64,000 bases of DNA from Myxococcales bacterium. GTDB lineage: Bacteria; Myxococcota_A; UBA9160; UBA4427. How positions within the stretch are numbered: position 1 is the stretch's first letter; each line of letters starts with the position of its first letter. A program made the translations under genes and the position numbers. The stretch covers positions 62,001-126,000 of the forward strand of contig JADFNE010000002.1 of the NCBI GenBank assembly GCA_022563535.1. The letters run 5' to 3'. The notes under the pieces were generated by a model. The model worked only from the letters and a program-made list of their open reading frames with translations. It searched no databases and had not been told where the DNA came from. This document shows positions 54,154-64,000 of the stretch, in pieces.

Positions 54154-55527
54154 ATGGCGAAAACGACAAACAGCTCGACGGGTCCGGTCATTACGACCCG
54201 CGTGCTGCGTCGTTTACTCGAAGGCGGCATGCATTCTCGGGTCGAGCGCCTGCTCGAGCGAATCCATCCCGCAGATCTGAGTCCGCTGCTCACGGACCTG
54301 ACCCCCGACGAAACCCGAACGGTGATCGACCTGTTGTTCAAGCATCACCGAGCGGCGGCCATGCTCAAGCAGCTGCCCCCGGAATTGCTGCCCAAGATAT
54401 TCGAGACCGTTTCGGACCAGCGGCTGGTCGACATGCTGGGCCGGGTCGAACTCGATGACATGTTGGAACTGATCGAGGGCATTCCAGAGGATCGTCGGGC
54501 ATCGGTGCGCAGCATGCTGCCGGAATCGACGCTCGAGGAGCTGCGCAAAGCGGAGATCTACCCACCGAGCAGCGCCGGTCGCGCGATGACCACCACCTAC
54601 CTTGCGCTCGACGAGAAGATGACCGCGCAGGAAGCCATCGACTCCATCCGTGCCAGCAGCGAGCTCGATGAATCGATCCTCTATCTGTACGTAATCGACG
54701 AAGAACGGCGCTTGCGCGGCGTGGTTCCCATCCGTCGGTTGGTAGCCTCTCCGCCCAATCGGCTGTGCAGTGAGATGATGATTCGCGAAGCGATCAGCAC
54801 ACCTCCCGAGGCCGACCAGGAAGAGGTCGCAAAGCTGGTGGCGCGCTACGACCTGCTAGCCATCCCGGTGACCGACGTCGACAACACGCTATTGGGAATC
54901 ATCACCGTGGATGACGTGATCGACGTCATCACCGAAGAAGCCACCGAAGACATGTACCACCTCGCCGGTCTCTCCGAGGAAGATCGCGTCTTTACTAGCC
55001 CCGTACATTCGGTGCGCAAGCGGCTGCCTTGGATGTTCGTGAACCTCGCCACGGTATTTGTCGCCGCAGGGGTCGTCGGCTTGTTTCAGCAAACGATCGA
55101 AAACCTGGTGGCACTCGCAATGCTGCTCCCGGTGGTGGCGGGCATGGGAGGTAACGGCGGCATTCAGACCCTGACGGTCATTACTCGTGCGATCGCTCTG
55201 GAGGAAATCGAGTTTTCGAGCGGGATTCGGGCCGTCGGCAAGGAACTCTTGGTTGGACTCATGATCGGTGCCATCACCGGGCTCGCAAGCGCGGGCATCG
55301 TCACCTTGTGGCAGGGCAACCCCGTGCTGGGCCTGGTGATCTTCATTGCGATGGTGGGCACCATGGCGGTTGCGGGCCTGCTCGGCGCGTCGGTACCCCT
55401 CGCACTCAAGGCTCTGGGGCAAGATCCCGCCCTGGGTGCTGGGGTGGTCGTGACGTTCTTCACCGACGCCTTCGGCTTTGCTTCGTTCCTCGGCATCGCG
55501 ACGCTTTTAATGGACCATTTGCTCTAG
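54154..55527 (+). CDS. mgtE: Magnesium transporter MgtE
   Basis: MgtE is a dimeric Mg2+ channel gated by cytoplasmic Mg2+. The 457 residues have the N-terminal helical domain (about 1-140), two CBS domains (about 145-265), a plug helix and five membrane helices (about 290-457). Conserved segments are PVVAGMGGNGGIQTLTVITRAIA and FFTDAFGFASFLGIATLL. It converges on the protease gene with a four-base overlap of stops. Confidence 0.95.
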   Translation: MAKTTNSSTGPVITTRVLRRLLEGGMHSRVERLLERIHPADLSPLLTDLTPDETRTVIDLLFKHHRAAAMLKQLPPELLPKIFETVSDQRLVDMLGRVELDDMLELIEGIPEDRRASVRSMLPESTLEELRKAEIYPPSSAGRAMTTTYLALDEKMTAQEAIDSIRASSELDESILYLYVIDEERRLRGVVPIRRLVASPPNRLCSEMMIREAISTPPEADQEEVAKLVARYDLLAIPVTDVDNTLLGIITVDDVIDVITEEATEDMYHLAGLSEEDRVFTSPVHSVRKRLPWMFVNLATVFVAAGVVGLFQQTIENLVALAMLLPVVAGMGGNGGIQTLTVITRAIALEEIEFSSGIRAVGKELLVGLMIGAITGLASAGIVTLWQGNPVLGLVIFIAMVGTMAVAGLLGASVPLALKALGQDPALGAGVVVTFFTDAFGFASFLGIATLLMDHLL

Positions 55528-58316
55528 CCCGGATCGACGCGCCGGCGCGACCAGCCCTTGTCGTCGCGAACCAACTCGTAGGTCGGCCAGAAATCAAGAT
55601 CGAGTTTGAGGGTGATGACCTCAATGCGACCGTCGAGATCGACCAATTCGATGCGCACGGCGCCGCGATCTGGCTTGTGCGCAACCACGTCGAGAAAGGC
55701 GTCGAGGTCTGGTGTGGGTATGCCGTCCACCGCGGTAATCCGTCGGGTTGCGCGCAAGCCATAGCGATTGGCCGGCGAACCAAACCAGAAGCGAGCCACG
55801 TAGACCCCGGAGCGGGGAAGTTTGCGCTGGGTCGCAACCGCGGGGGGCGGTCGTTGCAGCAAAGTGCCCGCCCACAGCAGAGCCCGCTGAGTGCCCGCAC
55901 CGTGCATCAACTGGGTGGGGACCGTGAGTTCGAGTTCGTCGCCGTCGCGCAAGATCCGCAGATTCACTCGCTCGGCCTGACAGGCGCGCTCGACATGGGC
56001 GAAGTCTGAAACGGGATCACCCTCGATTTCGAGCAGGAGATCGCCTTCTTCGAGCAGATCTGCGGCGGGACTTCCAAAGCTGAGCCGGACGACCGAGAGC
56101 ACTCGTGCTGCGGTGGGGTTGGCCTTTTCGAGCTGCGCGGCCCGAGCATCGGAAAGACCGCGGTCCCGCGCCGCCGCAATGTTTAGCGGACTCAATTCAA
56201 CACCCAGACTACGCCAGTTGATGTCGATGCCCGCTTGCAACGGTTCGATGATCTCGATCACGCGCTCGATCGGAATCCCGACGAAGAACGAAACCATGTT
56301 CTTGCCGTGCCCGCTCGAATAGGATGCCCAGAGGGCGTGCACCCTCCCCTTCGCATCCGAGAGCACGCCGCCGATGGTCGAGGTCGAATCGGTGATCGCG
56401 TAACCGTCGAGATTTCGATCGCGAAACCGCGGCGGATAGGTAAGCGAAAGCGAGATCGGTTCCAGTCCAGAAATTTTGGTCTTTCGCGAGATCAACCGTT
56501 GTCGCAAGCTCAAACCGACCAGCCACACGTCGTCTCCCGCGCTGAGAGACCGGGGCCGCAGGGTGGCGGCGCGAATTGGCGTATTTCCAACCAGGCGCGG
56601 GTCGTAGCGAATCACCGCGAGATTGTGCTCGGGGTGCAGATAGACGACCTCCCCGGGCACCTGGACCGAACCGCCGAAGGTCAGGGTCACGTCGCCCATG
56701 GCAATGGGCACGGTTTCGCGATCGACCACCACCAGACCGCGCTTGGCATCGACCACGAGACCCGCTCCCTGGAAGCTATCGCCGTGAACTCCGTCCAGGC
56801 GATACGGGATGTCGTAGGTCACCGTGGCAATCGACGGAGCGAGCGAGCGCAGTGCACGGTCGCCCTCTTCGGTGAAGCGCGTGCTGGCCGGCTTCAACAA
56901 TTCCGGTGGCGGCGGAGCAGGAGATAGCTCACACGGCCAACGCCCGATGGAATCGTCGCGAGTGCATCGCTGCATCGTGAACCAGCGGCGGTCTACCCGG
57001 ACCACCGAGATCGCTGTGGAGCGCGGACTGCGAAGGGAGTAGTGCCGAATCGGGACTCGCGCACCATCGGCCTTCGACGACATTTCCTTTTCGAACGCTT
57101 CCAAGGTCGGAACGTCTACACCGTCGACCTGGGTAATGATCGAACCCGCAGCGATTCGCGCATTTCCCAGCGAATAACCGGGCGCCGAGACGAATACTCC
57201 GCTGATCGGAACCGAATAATTGCGCGCCTGCTGATAGGAAAGTTCGTTGAGAATGCCGCCGCCAAACTCGAGGTAGCGCGAAGGTGTGATGGCGTGCAGA
57301 TCACCCACGGTCAACTCGACAGAAATAGGTTCGCCACCGCGCTCGACTTCCACCATCACGGTTTTTCCGACGTGATTGTCGAGGACGACTTCAATGGGAA
57401 TGAACGCGGTCACGAATTTTCCGTTGAGCCGAACAATGATGTCGCCCGGCGCCAGATGACCATCCGCTGGACCTTCTCGGACATTCTGGCTCACCACGAT
57501 CATTCCGGTGCCGTCGGGAAAACGTCTGCGAGACTCGGCCTCGGTCTCTGGGCGCAGGCCCAGGCGGCGCAATTCGTCGTAGGGGAGATGCTTCAGGGTT
57601 GTTTGCAGGGTTCCGCGCGAAACAGGATCTCCCGCGCGTATCAGGTCCAGGGCACGCACGACGCGATCGAGAGGCAGGTAAAAACTCGAAGCCGCTGATC
57701 GCGACCCCCCGGCGTTGATCGCAATCACGTCCCCATCGAGATCCACAACGGGAGATCCAGAAGACCCACCTGACGTACTCGAAGCGGCCTGGTAGTAGAA
57801 TGTATTGAAGTCGTTGTAGCCCGAGCGACCGTAGGCCGGCGCGTCCCGATCCAGGCGCGCCAGGGTCCCGGCTAGAAACGAGAGCTTTTCGCCGGCGTCA
57901 TTTCCCACGACGCGGATTTCGACGCCCACGTGAGCTTTCTCGGGCGCGAGGTGCAGGGGCTTCACATCCATGAATTTCACATCTGCGGGGTCGAACCGGT
58001 AAAAGCCAAAGTCGTGAACGGGATCGCGATAGATCGCGTGGACATCCACCTCTTCGTTATTCAGAAAAACGGCTTCAGAAACCACCGGGCCCGGCATCAC
58101 TACGTGGCGATTGGTGAGCAGAATGCCTCGCTCTGCATCGACGACGAAACCGGTTGCCGTCATGTAGCCCGTGGAGTTCCCGTCGAAGGCGCGCGGGGCA
58201 TTGACTCTCATCACGACGACCGAGGCGGCAACCCGGTCGAGGACGTCTTGCCATCCGTTGGCCGAAGGCGCGACCGCAGCAGCGCCGAGCGCCAGAGTAA
58301 GGAGTGCGTGCAGCAT
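55524..58316 (-). CDS. Double-domain HtrA-like serine protease with PDZ domains
   Basis: The 930 residues start with a signal peptide (about 1-20). A protease domain (about 25-240) has His71, Asp102 and Ser186 (GSSGSP), and two PDZ domains follow (about 280-460). A second protease-like domain (about 500-705) and two more PDZ domains come next. In the second unit the Ser motif is TSTIGGV, so it is probably inactive. This order (active protease, PDZs, dead protease, PDZs) is that of eukaryotic Nma111-type proteases. A periplasmic quality-control role is likely. Confidence 0.85.
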   Translation of the reverse strand: MLHALLTLALGAAAVAPSANGWQDVLDRVAASVVVMRVNAPRAFDGNSTGYMTATGFVVDAERGILLTNRHVVMPGPVVSEAVFLNNEEVDVHAIYRDPVHDFGFYRFDPADVKFMDVKPLHLAPEKAHVGVEIRVVGNDAGEKLSFLAGTLARLDRDAPAYGRSGYNDFNTFYYQAASSTSGGSSGSPVVDLDGDVIAINAGGSRSAASSFYLPLDRVVRALDLIRAGDPVSRGTLQTTLKHLPYDELRRLGLRPETEAESRRRFPDGTGMIVVSQNVREGPADGHLAPGDIIVRLNGKFVTAFIPIEVVLDNHVGKTVMVEVERGGEPISVELTVGDLHAITPSRYLEFGGGILNELSYQQARNYSVPISGVFVSAPGYSLGNARIAAGSIITQVDGVDVPTLEAFEKEMSSKADGARVPIRHYSLRSPRSTAISVVRVDRRWFTMQRCTRDDSIGRWPCELSPAPPPPELLKPASTRFTEEGDRALRSLAPSIATVTYDIPYRLDGVHGDSFQGAGLVVDAKRGLVVVDRETVPIAMGDVTLTFGGSVQVPGEVVYLHPEHNLAVIRYDPRLVGNTPIRAATLRPRSLSAGDDVWLVGLSLRQRLISRKTKISGLEPISLSLTYPPRFRDRNLDGYAITDSTSTIGGVLSDAKGRVHALWASYSSGHGKNMVSFFVGIPIERVIEIIEPLQAGIDINWRSLGVELSPLNIAAARDRGLSDARAAQLEKANPTAARVLSVVRLSFGSPAADLLEEGDLLLEIEGDPVSDFAHVERACQAERVNLRILRDGDELELTVPTQLMHGAGTQRALLWAGTLLQRPPPAVATQRKLPRSGVYVARFWFGSPANRYGLRATRRITAVDGIPTPDLDAFLDVVAHKPDRGAVRIELVDLDGRIEVITLKLDLDFWPTYELVRDDKGWSRRRVDPG

Positions 58317-58322
58317 TTGAAA

Positions 58323-58928
58323 CTATTTGACCTCAGGGGCGATTCGCGCCAGATAGCGTGAGATGTACTTGCCGAGAATGTCCGCTTCGAGGTTCACCGG
58401 GTCTTCTTTCGCAAGTCCGCCCAGGGTCGTGACCTCGAGGGTGTGAGGAATCAGCGCAACGTGGAATCCCGCTTCACCCGCCTCGACCACGGTAAGAGAC
58501 ACCCCGTGGACCGTAACGGATCCCTTATTCACGAGCAGGCCCGCCAATTCTCTCGAACATTCAATATGCAGTTCGACATCGTTGGCCTTTCGCTTGAGGT
58601 CGACGACCCTTCCGACACCGTCCACGTGGCCCTGAACGATATGGCCATCGAAGCGGCCATCGGCTCGCATGGCCCGCTCGAGATTGACCTTGGATCCCTT
58701 TACCAGGGAGCCCACCGCAGTGCAGTCCAGTGTTTCTCGCACGGCCTCAAAACTGACTTCGTCGCCCACCAGATCGCACACGGTCAAGCAGGCACCGTCT
58801 ACGGCGATGCTGTCTCCGAGCGAAACTCCCTCGACTACCCCGGGCGCCCACACTTGCAGACGACAGCCGTCACCTCGGGGCACGGCCGAGATGACCTCGC
58901 CCACGGTTTCCACGATTCCAGTAAACAT
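58323..58928 (-). CDS. ribE: Riboflavin synthase alpha chain
   Basis: The enzyme dismutates two lumazines to riboflavin. The 201 residues form two similar lumazine-binding barrels: MFTGIVETVGEV at the start, and VDGACLTV in barrel one with VHGVSLTV in barrel two. It lies between the protease and thrC genes, without other rib genes. Confidence 0.94.
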   Translation of the reverse strand: MFTGIVETVGEVISAVPRGDGCRLQVWAPGVVEGVSLGDSIAVDGACLTVCDLVGDEVSFEAVRETLDCTAVGSLVKGSKVNLERAMRADGRFDGHIVQGHVDGVGRVVDLKRKANDVELHIECSRELAGLLVNKGSVTVHGVSLTVVEAGEAGFHVALIPHTLEVTTLGGLAKEDPVNLEADILGKYISRYLARIAPEVK

Positions 58929-58996
58929 TGAGCGAATCGCCCTCCTCGAGGAGCCAAGGGGCTCCGGAACAACTCAGCGCTGCGGAACACTAGCCC

Positions 58997-60355
58997 TCAG
59001 CTGCTCCGACGCAGATCGATCTCGCTCATCATTCGATCGCGAACCTGCTGATAGTCGGCCGGCAACTCGATCGGGGGATTGGGATGCTCCGGAATGGTGT
59101 CGGCCACCGACATGTTGTGATAATTCAATTTGAAATCGATGAACTTGAGACCGTGGGCCGTCGAAATCACCACCACCCGGTCACTCGACTTGATCAAGCC
59201 TCGCTCGATCAACTTGGTGGTCGCGGCGATCGCCACACCGGTGTGCGGACAGTTGAACAAACCAGTGCGATCTGCCCGAGCACAGGCTTCCATGATTTCG
59301 ACTTCGCTCGCCTGCTCGACCACGCCGTCGTACCGGACCAGGGCATCAATTGCCTTCTTGATCGAGACTGGGTTGCCAATTTGAATGGCACTGGCCACGG
59401 TCGTCCGGGCTGCAATTGGCTCGAAGGTCTTGAAGTCCTTCTGGTAGGAGAGGTAGAGCGGGTTCGCGGATTCGGCCTGGGCTACGCAAATGCGAGGCTT
59501 TCGCGGGATCAGCCCGAGCTCGAGCATCATGTCCAATCCCTTGGCCAGGGCCGAGACGTTCCCGAGGTTGCCGCCGGGAATCACCAACCAGTCGGGCACC
59601 TCCCAATCGAACTGCTGAACGATCTCCGCAGCGATGGTTTTCTGGCCCTCGATCCGCAAGCTGTTCATCGAATTGGCGAGATAGATCCCATCTTTTTCAG
59701 CCACGCGCCGGACAATCTCCATACAGCCGTCGAAGTCGGTATCGAGTGAAAAGACGATCGCGCCGTTGGCGACCGGTTGGATGAGCTGGGCCATCGAGAT
59801 CTTGCCCTTTGGTAGGAACACGATGGACGGTATGCCCGCCGCCGCCGCGTAGGCCGCAAGGGCCGCCGAGGTGTCGCCGGTCGAGGCACAAGCCACGGCC
59901 GGGATCTCCTTTCCCCGGGAAATCATTTCCTTGACCATCGACACCAGCACCGTCATGCCGAGATCCTTGAACGAACCAGTATGGGAATTGCCGCAGAGTT
60001 TGATCCACAGATCTTCCACCCCAAGCTCCCGGCCGAAGCGCTCGGCCCAATAGAGATTGGTGTTGCCCTCGTACATTGAAACCACGTTGTTGCTCTGGAT
60101 CTCGGGCAGTACCCATTCTTTCATGCACCAGACACCCGAGCCGTAGGGCCACTCGCTGCCGCCGCGGCGTTTCGCAAACAGGTTCTTCCATTCGGAGGCT
60201 GTGGTCTTGCGAAGCTCTTCCATGTCGTGAACGACCTGCAGCAGACCGCCACTGCGATCCGTATACACGATCTCGTCGAGGGCGTAGCGCTCGCTTGTGT
60301 CGTCCAAGCTCTCGAACCAGGCGGTGTGGTGGGGCTTGTTCCCAGATCCAGCCAT
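58997..60355 (-). CDS. thrC: Threonine synthase
   Basis: It converts O-phosphohomoserine to threonine with PLP. The 452 residues carry the PLP lysine in [10 protein letters not shown] (Lys130) and the glycine loop [18 protein letters not shown] 60355 directly follows the hom stop, with AGAGGA nine bases upstream; an ATG ten codons earlier is open. It forms an operon with hom. Confidence 0.94.
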   Translation of the reverse strand: MAGSGNKPHHTAWFESLDDTSERYALDEIVYTDRSGGLLQVVHDMEELRKTTASEWKNLFAKRRGGSEWPYGSGVWCMKEWVLPEIQSNNVVSMYEGNTNLYWAERFGRELGVEDLWIKLCGNSHTGSFKDLGMTVLVSMVKEMISRGKEIPAVACASTGDTSAALAAYAAAAGIPSIVFLPKGKISMAQLIQPVANGAIVFSLDTDFDGCMEIVRRVAEKDGIYLANSMNSLRIEGQKTIAAEIVQQFDWEVPDWLVIPGGNLGNVSALAKGLDMMLELGLIPRKPRICVAQAESANPLYLSYQKDFKTFEPIAARTTVASAIQIGNPVSIKKAIDALVRYDGVVEQASEVEIMEACARADRTGLFNCPHTGVAIAATTKLIERGLIKSSDRVVVISTAHGLKFIDFKLNYHNMSVADTIPEHPNPPIELPADYQQVRDRMMSEIDLRRSS

Positions 60356-60356
60356 C

Positions 60357-61700
60357 CTAGAGATCCTCTTCAATACGGATGACACTCGATTCCGCGGTCA
60401 CTTCGGACAATCCGTCGATCAACACGAGCGCCTCTCGCAACGCAGATTCCTTGACCTCGTGGGTCCACAGGACCAGCGGCACCGAGGTCTCGCCGCAGAG
60501 CGCTGCCCGCTGGGTGATCGACTCGATCCCAACGCCGCACTTTCCGAGCGCACTTGCGATCTTGGCCAACACCCCGGGGCGATCCAGGGCTTCGATTCGC
60601 AGGTAGTAGCGCGACACCAGATCACCCAGAGAGAGTAGCGGTTTGGGGCTGAGGGCGGCCTGGGGGAAGCCGAGCGGTGCAACGCGCCCGCTCTGCCCCC
60701 GGCGAATTTCCCGAGCCAATTCCATCAGATCACCCACTACGGCGCTCGCGGTGGGGAGTGCTCCGGCGCCCGCTCCGTAGAAGAGGGTGGGACCGACTGC
60801 ATCTCCCCGCACCGCAACGGCGTTCATCGCGCCGTCGACATTGGCCAGCAGGCTGTCGCGCGGAATCATGGTCGGGTGCACCCGGGCTTCGATCACCTCG
60901 CGGCCGTCCGCGTCCAGGTGATGCTTCGCAATCCCCAGCAGCTTGATCCGGTAGCCGTTATTGGCTGCGGACTCGAAGTCGAGCGGAATCAGCTTCCCGA
61001 TCCCTTCCGTCGAGATCGATTTGAAATCCAGGGTCGAGCCAAACGCCATCGAGGTCAGCAGCGCAAGCTTGTGCGCCGCGTCCACGCCCTCGACGTCGAA
61101 GGTGGGATCGGCCTCCGCGTAGCCGAGATCCTGGGCCTGCTTCAATACATCTTCGAACGCCGCGCCGGTTCGCTCCATCTCGGTCAACACGAAATTGGTG
61201 GTCCCATTCAGAATCCCGTACACGCTCTGGATCTGATTGGCCGCGAGCCCCTCGCGCAACGAGCGAAGAATGGGAATGCCGCCGCCGACCGCCGCTTCAA
61301 AGGCGACATCGACACCCTGCTTACTTGCCGCGGAAAAGATCTCGTCGCCGTGAACGGCGAGCAATGCCTTGTTTGCGGTCACGACATGCTTGCCGTTCGC
61401 GATCGCGTCGAGGCAGAGCTTGCGCGCAAAGTCGTAACCGCCCACCAACTCGATCACGATATCGACCTCGGGATCAGAGAGCAGCCCCGGGCTGTCGTCG
61501 TCAAAGCGAATTCCCGCCAGATCGACACCGCGATCCGTCTCGAGATCGAGGTCCGCAATGCGCACCAACCGAAGTGGAAACCCCAACCGGGTTTCGATCA
61601 GTGACGCGTTTTTGATCAACACCTTGGCGACCCCCGCGCCGATGGTGCCGAAGCCCACCAATCCTATCCCTACACCTGCTCGTGCACCTTCAGTGGCCAT
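60357..61700 (-). CDS. hom: Homoserine dehydrogenase
   Basis: It reduces aspartate semialdehyde to homoserine. The 447 residues have a Rossmann domain ([16 protein letters not shown], about 12-27), the catalytic region ([28 protein letters not shown]) and a C-terminal ACT domain (about 360-440) for threonine feedback. It is followed directly by thrC. Confidence 0.95.
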   Translation of the reverse strand: MATEGARAGVGIGLVGFGTIGAGVAKVLIKNASLIETRLGFPLRLVRIADLDLETDRGVDLAGIRFDDDSPGLLSDPEVDIVIELVGGYDFARKLCLDAIANGKHVVTANKALLAVHGDEIFSAASKQGVDVAFEAAVGGGIPILRSLREGLAANQIQSVYGILNGTTNFVLTEMERTGAAFEDVLKQAQDLGYAEADPTFDVEGVDAAHKLALLTSMAFGSTLDFKSISTEGIGKLIPLDFESAANNGYRIKLLGIAKHHLDADGREVIEARVHPTMIPRDSLLANVDGAMNAVAVRGDAVGPTLFYGAGAGALPTASAVVGDLMELAREIRRGQSGRVAPLGFPQAALSPKPLLSLGDLVSRYYLRIEALDRPGVLAKIASALGKCGVGIESITQRAALCGETSVPLVLWTHEVKESALREALVLIDGLSEVTAESSVIRIEEDL

Positions 61701-61808
61701 CTCTTTTTATCACCTTCTCGATCATGAGATCGAATTGAAAACCGCCAGACTGGACTGATCGAAATCGACAGTCGATCGCAGCCGCTTCATGCGCGCAAAA
61801 TGACCGAA

Positions 61809-63020
61809 TCAGCCGGAACCCTCGGCGTCGCGCAGGACACGGCGAATGCCCCGAACTGCCTGTCGAATGCGATGCTTGTTTTCGACCAGCGCAAAGCGCA
61901 CGTGTCCCTCACCGGTCTCGCCAAAACCAATACCCGCAGATACCGCGACTTTGGCCTGCTTGAGCAACAGCTTCGAAAATTCGAGTGAACCCATGCTGCG
62001 AAACGCCTCTGGAATCTTGGCCCAGACAAACATCGTCGCAAGCGGTTTGTCGATCTTCCACATGCCTTCCCCGGGTTGTCCCAGCCCATCGACGAGCGCG
62101 TCCCGCCGCCCTTTGTATTCCTGGACGTTCTCAGCGACGCAGTCTTGTGGCCCGCGCAAGGCACTGATGGCCCCGATCTGGATCGACTGGGGCATACCGT
62201 AGTCCAGATAGCTCTTGATGCGCGCGAGAGCTCCGACCATCTCTCGATTGCCGCAGGCAAACCCCACTCTCCAACCCGCCATCGAATGACTCTTCGATAG
62301 CGAGACAAATTCGATCGCGATGTCCTTGGCCCCCGGCACTTCGAGAATGCTCGGCGGCTTGTAACCATCGAAGGCGATTTCTGCATACGCGAAATCGTGC
62401 AGCACCATCAGGTCGTGCTCCCGAGCGAATTCGACGACGCGCTCAAAGAACGCGAGATCGACGACCTGGGTGGTGGGATTTGCCGGAAACGAAAGAATCA
62501 AGAGCTTGGGCTTGGGCCAGGTGCGCTTGATCGCCTGATCGAGATTCTCGATGAAGTCAGTATCCGGAGTCAAAGGTACCGCGCGCAAGTCACCACCGGC
62601 GATGATCACCGAGTACTGATGAATGGGATACGCCGGGTCTTGACACAATACCACGTCACCCGGTCCCACGGTCATCAATACGAAATGCGAAAAGCCTTCC
62701 TTGGCGCCGATCACTGCGATCGCCTCGCCGTCGGGGTCGAGGGTGACTCCGTGACGACGGTCGTACCATTCAGTGATCGCCGCACGCAGGTTGGGAATGC
62801 CGCGGGATTCGGAATAGCGGTGGTTCTTCGGGTTGTGCGCCGCCTCGACGATCTTCTCGATCACATGGGGCGGACTCGGCAGATCGGGATTCCCCATGCC
62901 CAGATCGACGATGTCCTCTCCCGCTCTGCGCGCGGCGCGCATCAGCCCAATCACCTCCCCCAGGCTGTAGGGAGGAAGCCGCTTCAATTTGTCGAAGTCG
63001 TGTCGAAACTGTTTGGCCAT
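61809..63020 (-). CDS. PLP-dependent aminotransferase, alanine-transaminase type
   Basis: The 403 residues belong to the class I/II fold: [10 protein letters not shown] near the start, [12 protein letters not shown], and the PLP lysine Lys243 in [15 protein letters not shown]. Closest in pattern to the AlaC/YfdZ group often placed upstream of hom-thrC, where it links alanine or glutamate to aspartate-family synthesis. The substrate is not certain. Confidence 0.88.
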   Translation of the reverse strand: MAKQFRHDFDKLKRLPPYSLGEVIGLMRAARRAGEDIVDLGMGNPDLPSPPHVIEKIVEAAHNPKNHRYSESRGIPNLRAAITEWYDRRHGVTLDPDGEAIAVIGAKEGFSHFVLMTVGPGDVVLCQDPAYPIHQYSVIIAGGDLRAVPLTPDTDFIENLDQAIKRTWPKPKLLILSFPANPTTQVVDLAFFERVVEFAREHDLMVLHDFAYAEIAFDGYKPPSILEVPGAKDIAIEFVSLSKSHSMAGWRVGFACGNREMVGALARIKSYLDYGMPQSIQIGAISALRGPQDCVAENVQEYKGRRDALVDGLGQPGEGMWKIDKPLATMFVWAKIPEAFRSMGSLEFSKLLLKQAKVAVSAGIGFGETGEGHVRFALVENKHRIRQAVRGIRRVLRDAEGSG

Positions 63021-63095
63021 GGGGATCGCGTCCGATTTTGCCGTACCGGGCGCGAGGTTACAGGAGCACGGCGCCCGGCGGAAGCGCCTGGCAGA

Positions 63096-64000
63096 TCACG
63101 CCGAGGTCGACTTTCGCGACCGATTGAGCGCGATGAACAGGAAGTAGAAAGGCAGCCCGGCGACGAGCATTCCCGCGCCCATCAGGCATTCGAGGGGGCG
63201 GCCCTGAATCATTGTCAAAGCGATCGCCGCGATGCTCAGAAAGTAGAGACCGGGAACCCACGGATAGCCCCACGCGCGATACGGACGCGATCTTTCGGGC
63301 TGCTGCTGGCGCAGTCGATACAGCGCCACGATGTCGGCCATTGAGGCCAGCAGGATCGCGAACGTCGTGAAGTCGAGCGCGCTGGGGAAGCTCCCCAATA
63401 CCAACAAGATGCCGATCGTCGCAGCAGCCTGGACCCAGATCGCCGCAACGGGTGTGCGAAATTTTGGATTCACCGATTGGACACCGCGGAAAAACAGGCC
63501 GTCCAGCGCCATTGAATATGCAATCCGCGGTCCCAACAAGATCGTTGCGTTGGTTGTACCCAAAACCGAGGCCAACACGAACAGGCCGACCAGAGTCCCG
63601 CCAATCGGCCCGAACAACATCAGCGCCGAGGCTTTCCCCGCGTCGACGACCCCCACCAAGGATTCGAGGGGGAGCGCATAGAGATAGACACAATTGATCG
63701 CCAAATAGAGGCCGGTGCAAATCGCCAGGGCGCCAAACAACGAGATGGGCAGGTTGCGCCCGGGATTGCGCAGTTCACTCGCGACGTAGACCGAAGAATT
63801 CCACCCCAGATAGCTGAAGAGAACCGGGGACATCGCGAGCCCAAGTCCCATCAGGGTTGGAGTGGAAACGCCCTCTGGAAGGGCCGTGGGGATGAGCCGC
63901 GAGAAGTCGCCCTGCCCCGACATTGCGCCGAACACGCAAAAGACGACCAGCGCAACAATCTTGATGATCGACATCAGATTGTTTGCCCGGGCTCCCGAAC
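63096..64000 (-). CDS. Amino-acid permease, APC family (5' end cut by window)
   Basis: The reading frame stays open to the window edge, and the codons before the first ATG (63974) spell GARANNL, the usual APC sequence before MSIIKIVAL; the true start is therefore outside. About nine membrane helices are visible, with GWNSSVYVASELRNPGRNLP, the loop typical of the LAT/AdiC-like branch. It probably imports amino acids; substrate unknown. Confidence 0.88.
   Translation of the reverse strand, partial: SGARANNLMSIIKIVALVVFCVFGAMSGQGDFSRLIPTALPEGVSTPTLMGLGLAMSPVLFSYLGWNSSVYVASELRNPGRNLPISLFGALAICTGLYLAINCVYLYALPLESLVGVVDAGKASALMLFGPIGGTLVGLFVLASVLGTTNATILLGPRIAYSMALDGLFFRGVQSVNPKFRTPVAAIWVQAAATIGILLVLGSFPSALDFTTFAILLASMADIVALYRLRQQQPERSRPYRAWGYPWVPGLYFLSIAAIALTMIQGRPLECLMGAGMLVAGLPFYFLFIALNRSRKSTSA

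Noticed and set aside
1-64000. CRISPR arrays, insertion sequences, prophage genes, tRNA or rRNA genes
   Set aside because: I looked for regular spaced repeats, transposase motifs and cloverleaf or rRNA sequence and saw none.

Overview
The window is most of a large flagellar gene block from a diderm (Gram-negative) bacterium of moderately high GC, followed by a mixed housekeeping region. P- and L-ring genes (flgI, flgH) show an outer membrane. FlhF and FlhG point to few, polar flagella. The NtrC-type activator, sigma-54 promoters, pseudaminic-acid dehydratase, a bS22-like micro-protein and a lysine-rich histone-like protein fit a deltaproteobacterial-grade lineage (Myxococcota, Desulfobacterota or Binatota type). 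That placement is inference; no rRNA gene is present.

Layout. 1-3631: basal-body operon flgB-flgC-fliE-fliF-fliG behind a sigma-54 promoter. 3768-9068: a sigma-54-driven operon of an unknown protein, a PilZ protein, a repeat-rich exported protein, a histidine-kinase-like protein without its histidine, and an NtrC-like protein without GAFTGA. 9352-12896: an acetyltransferase, a CheC-like/pseudo-receiver fusion, cheY and pseB. 12950-16338: filament genes fliC, fliD, fliS and a fliT-like gene. 16424-19572 (plus strand): double-GNAT acetyltransferase, flbD/swrD, motA, motB. 19632-29477: a GAF pseudokinase, fliW, csrA, flgL, flgK, flgN, flgJ, flgI, flgH, flgA, flgG, flgF. 29698-42042: flhG, flhF, flhA, flhB, fliR, fliQ, a fused fliO-fliP, fliN, fliM, fliL, a canonical sigma-54 activator and a pseudo-receiver/GAF protein. 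42425-44036: a second, PomAB-like stator. 44255-48905: a papain/transglutaminase-like lipoprotein, small proteins, pilT and a histidine kinase with Arg in place of His. 48991-64000: rpoZ, a KKKAG-repeat protein, a bS22-like protein, khpA, a P-loop-less HprK-like protein, mgtE, a double-domain HtrA-like protease, ribE, thrC, hom, an aminotransferase and an amino-acid permease.

How it works together. Six sites match the sigma-54 promoter (TGGCAY-N5-TTGC; four are perfect TGGCAC) in front of the basal-body, rod/hook, flagellin, pseB, stator and accessory operons. The only NtrC-type protein here with an intact GAFTGA loop is the one at 39222-40628, so it is the likely activator. CsrA/FliW would set flagellin translation, and FlhF/FlhG flagellar number and place.

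The most unusual feature is that most other two-component-like proteins here have lost the phospho-residue (His to Ala, Glu or Arg; Asp to Glu) while keeping their fold signatures. Only CheY and the GAFTGA activator look canonical. This suggests a flagellar control circuit that depends on protein contacts more than phosphotransfer. The idea is inferred from sequence alone.
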